5,431 bases of DNA from Candidatus Kaiserbacteria bacterium (GTDB lineage: Bacteria; Patescibacteriota; Minisyncoccia; Phycocordibacterales; Phycocordibacteraceae): assembly GCA_003229135.1 (NCBI GenBank), contig QIHV01000062.1, forward strand, positions 1 to 5,431, in the 5' to 3' direction. The position numbers were made by a program, and so were the translations under genes. The notes beneath the pieces are model-generated. The model was not told where the DNA came from and did no database searches. It worked only from the letters and a program-made list of their open reading frames with translations. This document shows, one piece after another, positions 4,387-5,431 of the stretch; positions within the stretch are counted from its first letter, which is position 1, and each line of letters begins with the position of its first letter.

Positions 4387-5148
4387 ATGGATGAAAACCT
4401 TACAAATTCGTCTTCTCAACAACCTTCTGCCACACCACGCGAAACCGCACAGCGTCTTACACGTGTCATTGAAGAAGGGCATGGCAGTGTACCGGAATAT
4501 GCTGCGCCATTAGTTTGTAAGCCCGACCACGTTGAGTCATGGAGAGTATTTAAAATTATGTCGGAGTTTGTGGAAGGATTTGATCTCATTCGTCGCTACA
4601 CACTTGCAGCAACTTTCTTTGGGTCGGCACGTGCAACACTTGATTCATCTGTGTACAAAGCTGCAACCGATCTAGCTGCCAAATTAGCACAAGAAGGGTG
4701 TGCGGTCATTACTGGCGGTAGTGCCGGTATTATGCAAGCGGCAAACAAGGGTGCTTATAACGCCGGTGGTTCATCGGTCGGACTTAACGTTCGATTACCA
4801 CATCCACAAAAAGAAAATGATTATTTAACGGAGACTTTCGAATTTGACCATTTCTTTGTGCGTAAAGTGATGCTTACTTATGCATCTGAAGTATATATAT
4901 TCTTTCCTGGTGGATTTGGTACACTTGATGAGTTTTTTGAAATTGTGACACTTGTACAAACCGGCAAAATCCGTGCAGTGCCTATTGTATTGTACGATTC
5001 TCAATATTGGAACCCTCTATTGGAGTTTATAAATACTTCACTACTCAAGAAGTTTCAAACAATCAGTCCTAAAGACCCGGAACTTTTTCATATATCCGAT
5101 ACAGTTGAAGAAGCGGCATCATATATCAAAGAGCACACGAAATGTTAA
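4387..5148 (+). CDS. LOG/TIGR00730-family Rossmann-fold nucleotide hydrolase
   Basis: Member of the lysine-decarboxylase-like Rossmann family (PF03641). Characterised members such as LOG and YvdD/PpnN-type proteins remove the base from nucleoside 5'-monophosphates; the substrate here is not determined. In the 253 residues, FFGSAR at 77-82 and TGGSAGIMQAANKGA at 109-123 form the nucleotide-binding strand and loop. FDHFFVRKVML (153-163) supplies the conserved Arg-Lys, and the signature PGGFGTLDE at 174-182 carries the catalytic Glu, so the site is intact. The first 70 residues are longer than in minimal LOG proteins (about 190 residues): a polar tail and a helical ESWRVFKIMSEFVEGFDLI stretch, as in the larger bacterial subgroup. 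ATG 4387 is the first start after the promoter; there is no Shine-Dalgarno. The gene stands alone. Confidence 0.92.
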   Translation: MDENLTNSSSQQPSATPRETAQRLTRVIEEGHGSVPEYAAPLVCKPDHVESWRVFKIMSEFVEGFDLIRRYTLAATFFGSARATLDSSVYKAATDLAAKLAQEGCAVITGGSAGIMQAANKGAYNAGGSSVGLNVRLPHPQKENDYLTETFEFDHFFVRKVMLTYASEVYIFFPGGFGTLDEFFEIVTLVQTGKIRAVPIVLYDSQYWNPLLEFINTSLLKKFQTISPKDPELFHISDTVEEAASYIKEHTKC

Positions 5149-5150
5149 AG

Positions 5151-5180
5151 AAATGATTGGCCATATTCTCATTTATTTTA
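5151..5180 (+). terminator. Weak hairpin after the LOG-family gene
   Basis: AAATGA (5151-5156) and TCATTT (5169-5174) form a 6-bp AT-rich stem with a 12-nt loop, two bases after the stop codon, followed by ATTTTAT. This fits a weak intrinsic terminator. The following 5181-5272 shows no clear gene; GTGCGCAC at 5214-5221 is a self-complementary octamer with no assigned role. Confidence 0.4.
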
Positions 5181-5272
5181 TCAAGTAAGTAGCAGGGAAT
5201 TACGTATATAAAGTGCGCACAATATATCTTTTGCGACAATCTATTATTTTAACTTCTAACTACTATTGATTC

Positions 5273-5431
5273 TTAATCAAATACCAAAAGCTCTTCGTAA
5301 TGAGAAAACCTAGAAACTCCGTATCTGTCTCGTAGCATCACGGATCTGATAATGGAAGAGATGCCGAACTCTTCACGATGTGTTAACAGTACCGCCAACG
5401 TATTGGTAATTTGGGTGCCGTCGGTACCTGT
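5273..5431 (-). CDS. Hypothetical protein, C-terminal end only
   Basis: A minus-strand frame is open from the right edge for 52 residues to a TAA at 5275-5273. The fragment includes ITNTLAVLLTHREEFGISS, then RYGVSRFSHYEELLVFD at the C-terminus, which reads as ordinary soluble protein with alternating hydrophobic and charged residues. I do not recognise a family. It converges with the LOG-family gene, leaving a 124-bp gap, a normal arrangement. Since 52 open codons can occur by chance, the call is moderate. Confidence 0.5.
   Translation of the reverse strand, partial: TGTDGTQITNTLAVLLTHREEFGISSIIRSVMLRDRYGVSRFSHYEELLVFD

Noticed and set aside
1..5431. Mobile elements, CRISPR arrays and tRNA genes
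   Set aside because: No transposase, direct-repeat array, terminal repeats of an insertion sequence, or cloverleaf was seen on either strand.

Overview
The window looks like a piece of a streamlined bacterial chromosome, probably from the Candidatus Patescibacteria (CPR), most likely a Parcubacteria-type lineage. This is inferred from the style of the genes, not from a marker gene. The reasons are very short gaps, standard stop codons with no in-frame TGA, a cysteinyl-tRNA synthetase with an HIGN signature and an extra N-terminal stretch, a small membrane-anchored protein with an Ada-like Zn-ribbon tail, and start codons that mostly sit a few bases behind a -10 box with no Shine-Dalgarno sequence. 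The presence of bL9 argues against Microgenomates-type CPR, which are reported to lack it. No mobile element, CRISPR array, tRNA or rRNA was seen.

Layout. Positions 1-1142 (minus) hold most of cysS, whose C-terminal end lies off the left edge. A 71-bp divergent promoter region with a 14-bp palindrome separates it from a plus-strand pair: an S41 C-terminal processing protease (1214-2512) and rplI for ribosomal protein bL9 (2556-2999). Positions 3000-3440 hold a compact minus-strand transcription unit. It has a near-consensus promoter with a palindrome over its -10 box, a second palindrome at the predicted transcript start, a perfect Shine-Dalgarno before a 71-codon ORF, a run of hairpins, and its own terminator. 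Next come rpmA (bL27, 3487-3759, minus) and, divergently from it across only 21 bp, a 141-residue membrane-anchored Ada-like protein (3781-4206, plus). A 180-bp gap with a terminator and a dyad-covered promoter leads to a LOG/TIGR00730-family gene (4387-5148, plus). The right edge carries the C-terminal end of an unidentified minus-strand gene (5273-5431).

The recognised genes are housekeeping: translation (cysS, rplI, rpmA), envelope proteolysis (S41 protease) and nucleotide metabolism (LOG family). They do not form one pathway. Several start in divergent pairs with overlapping or nearly overlapping promoters. The part that ordinary annotation does not explain is the transcription unit at about 3092-3435. 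It is clearly built for regulated expression, but its product, a small protein or a structured RNA, cannot be identified from the sequence alone.
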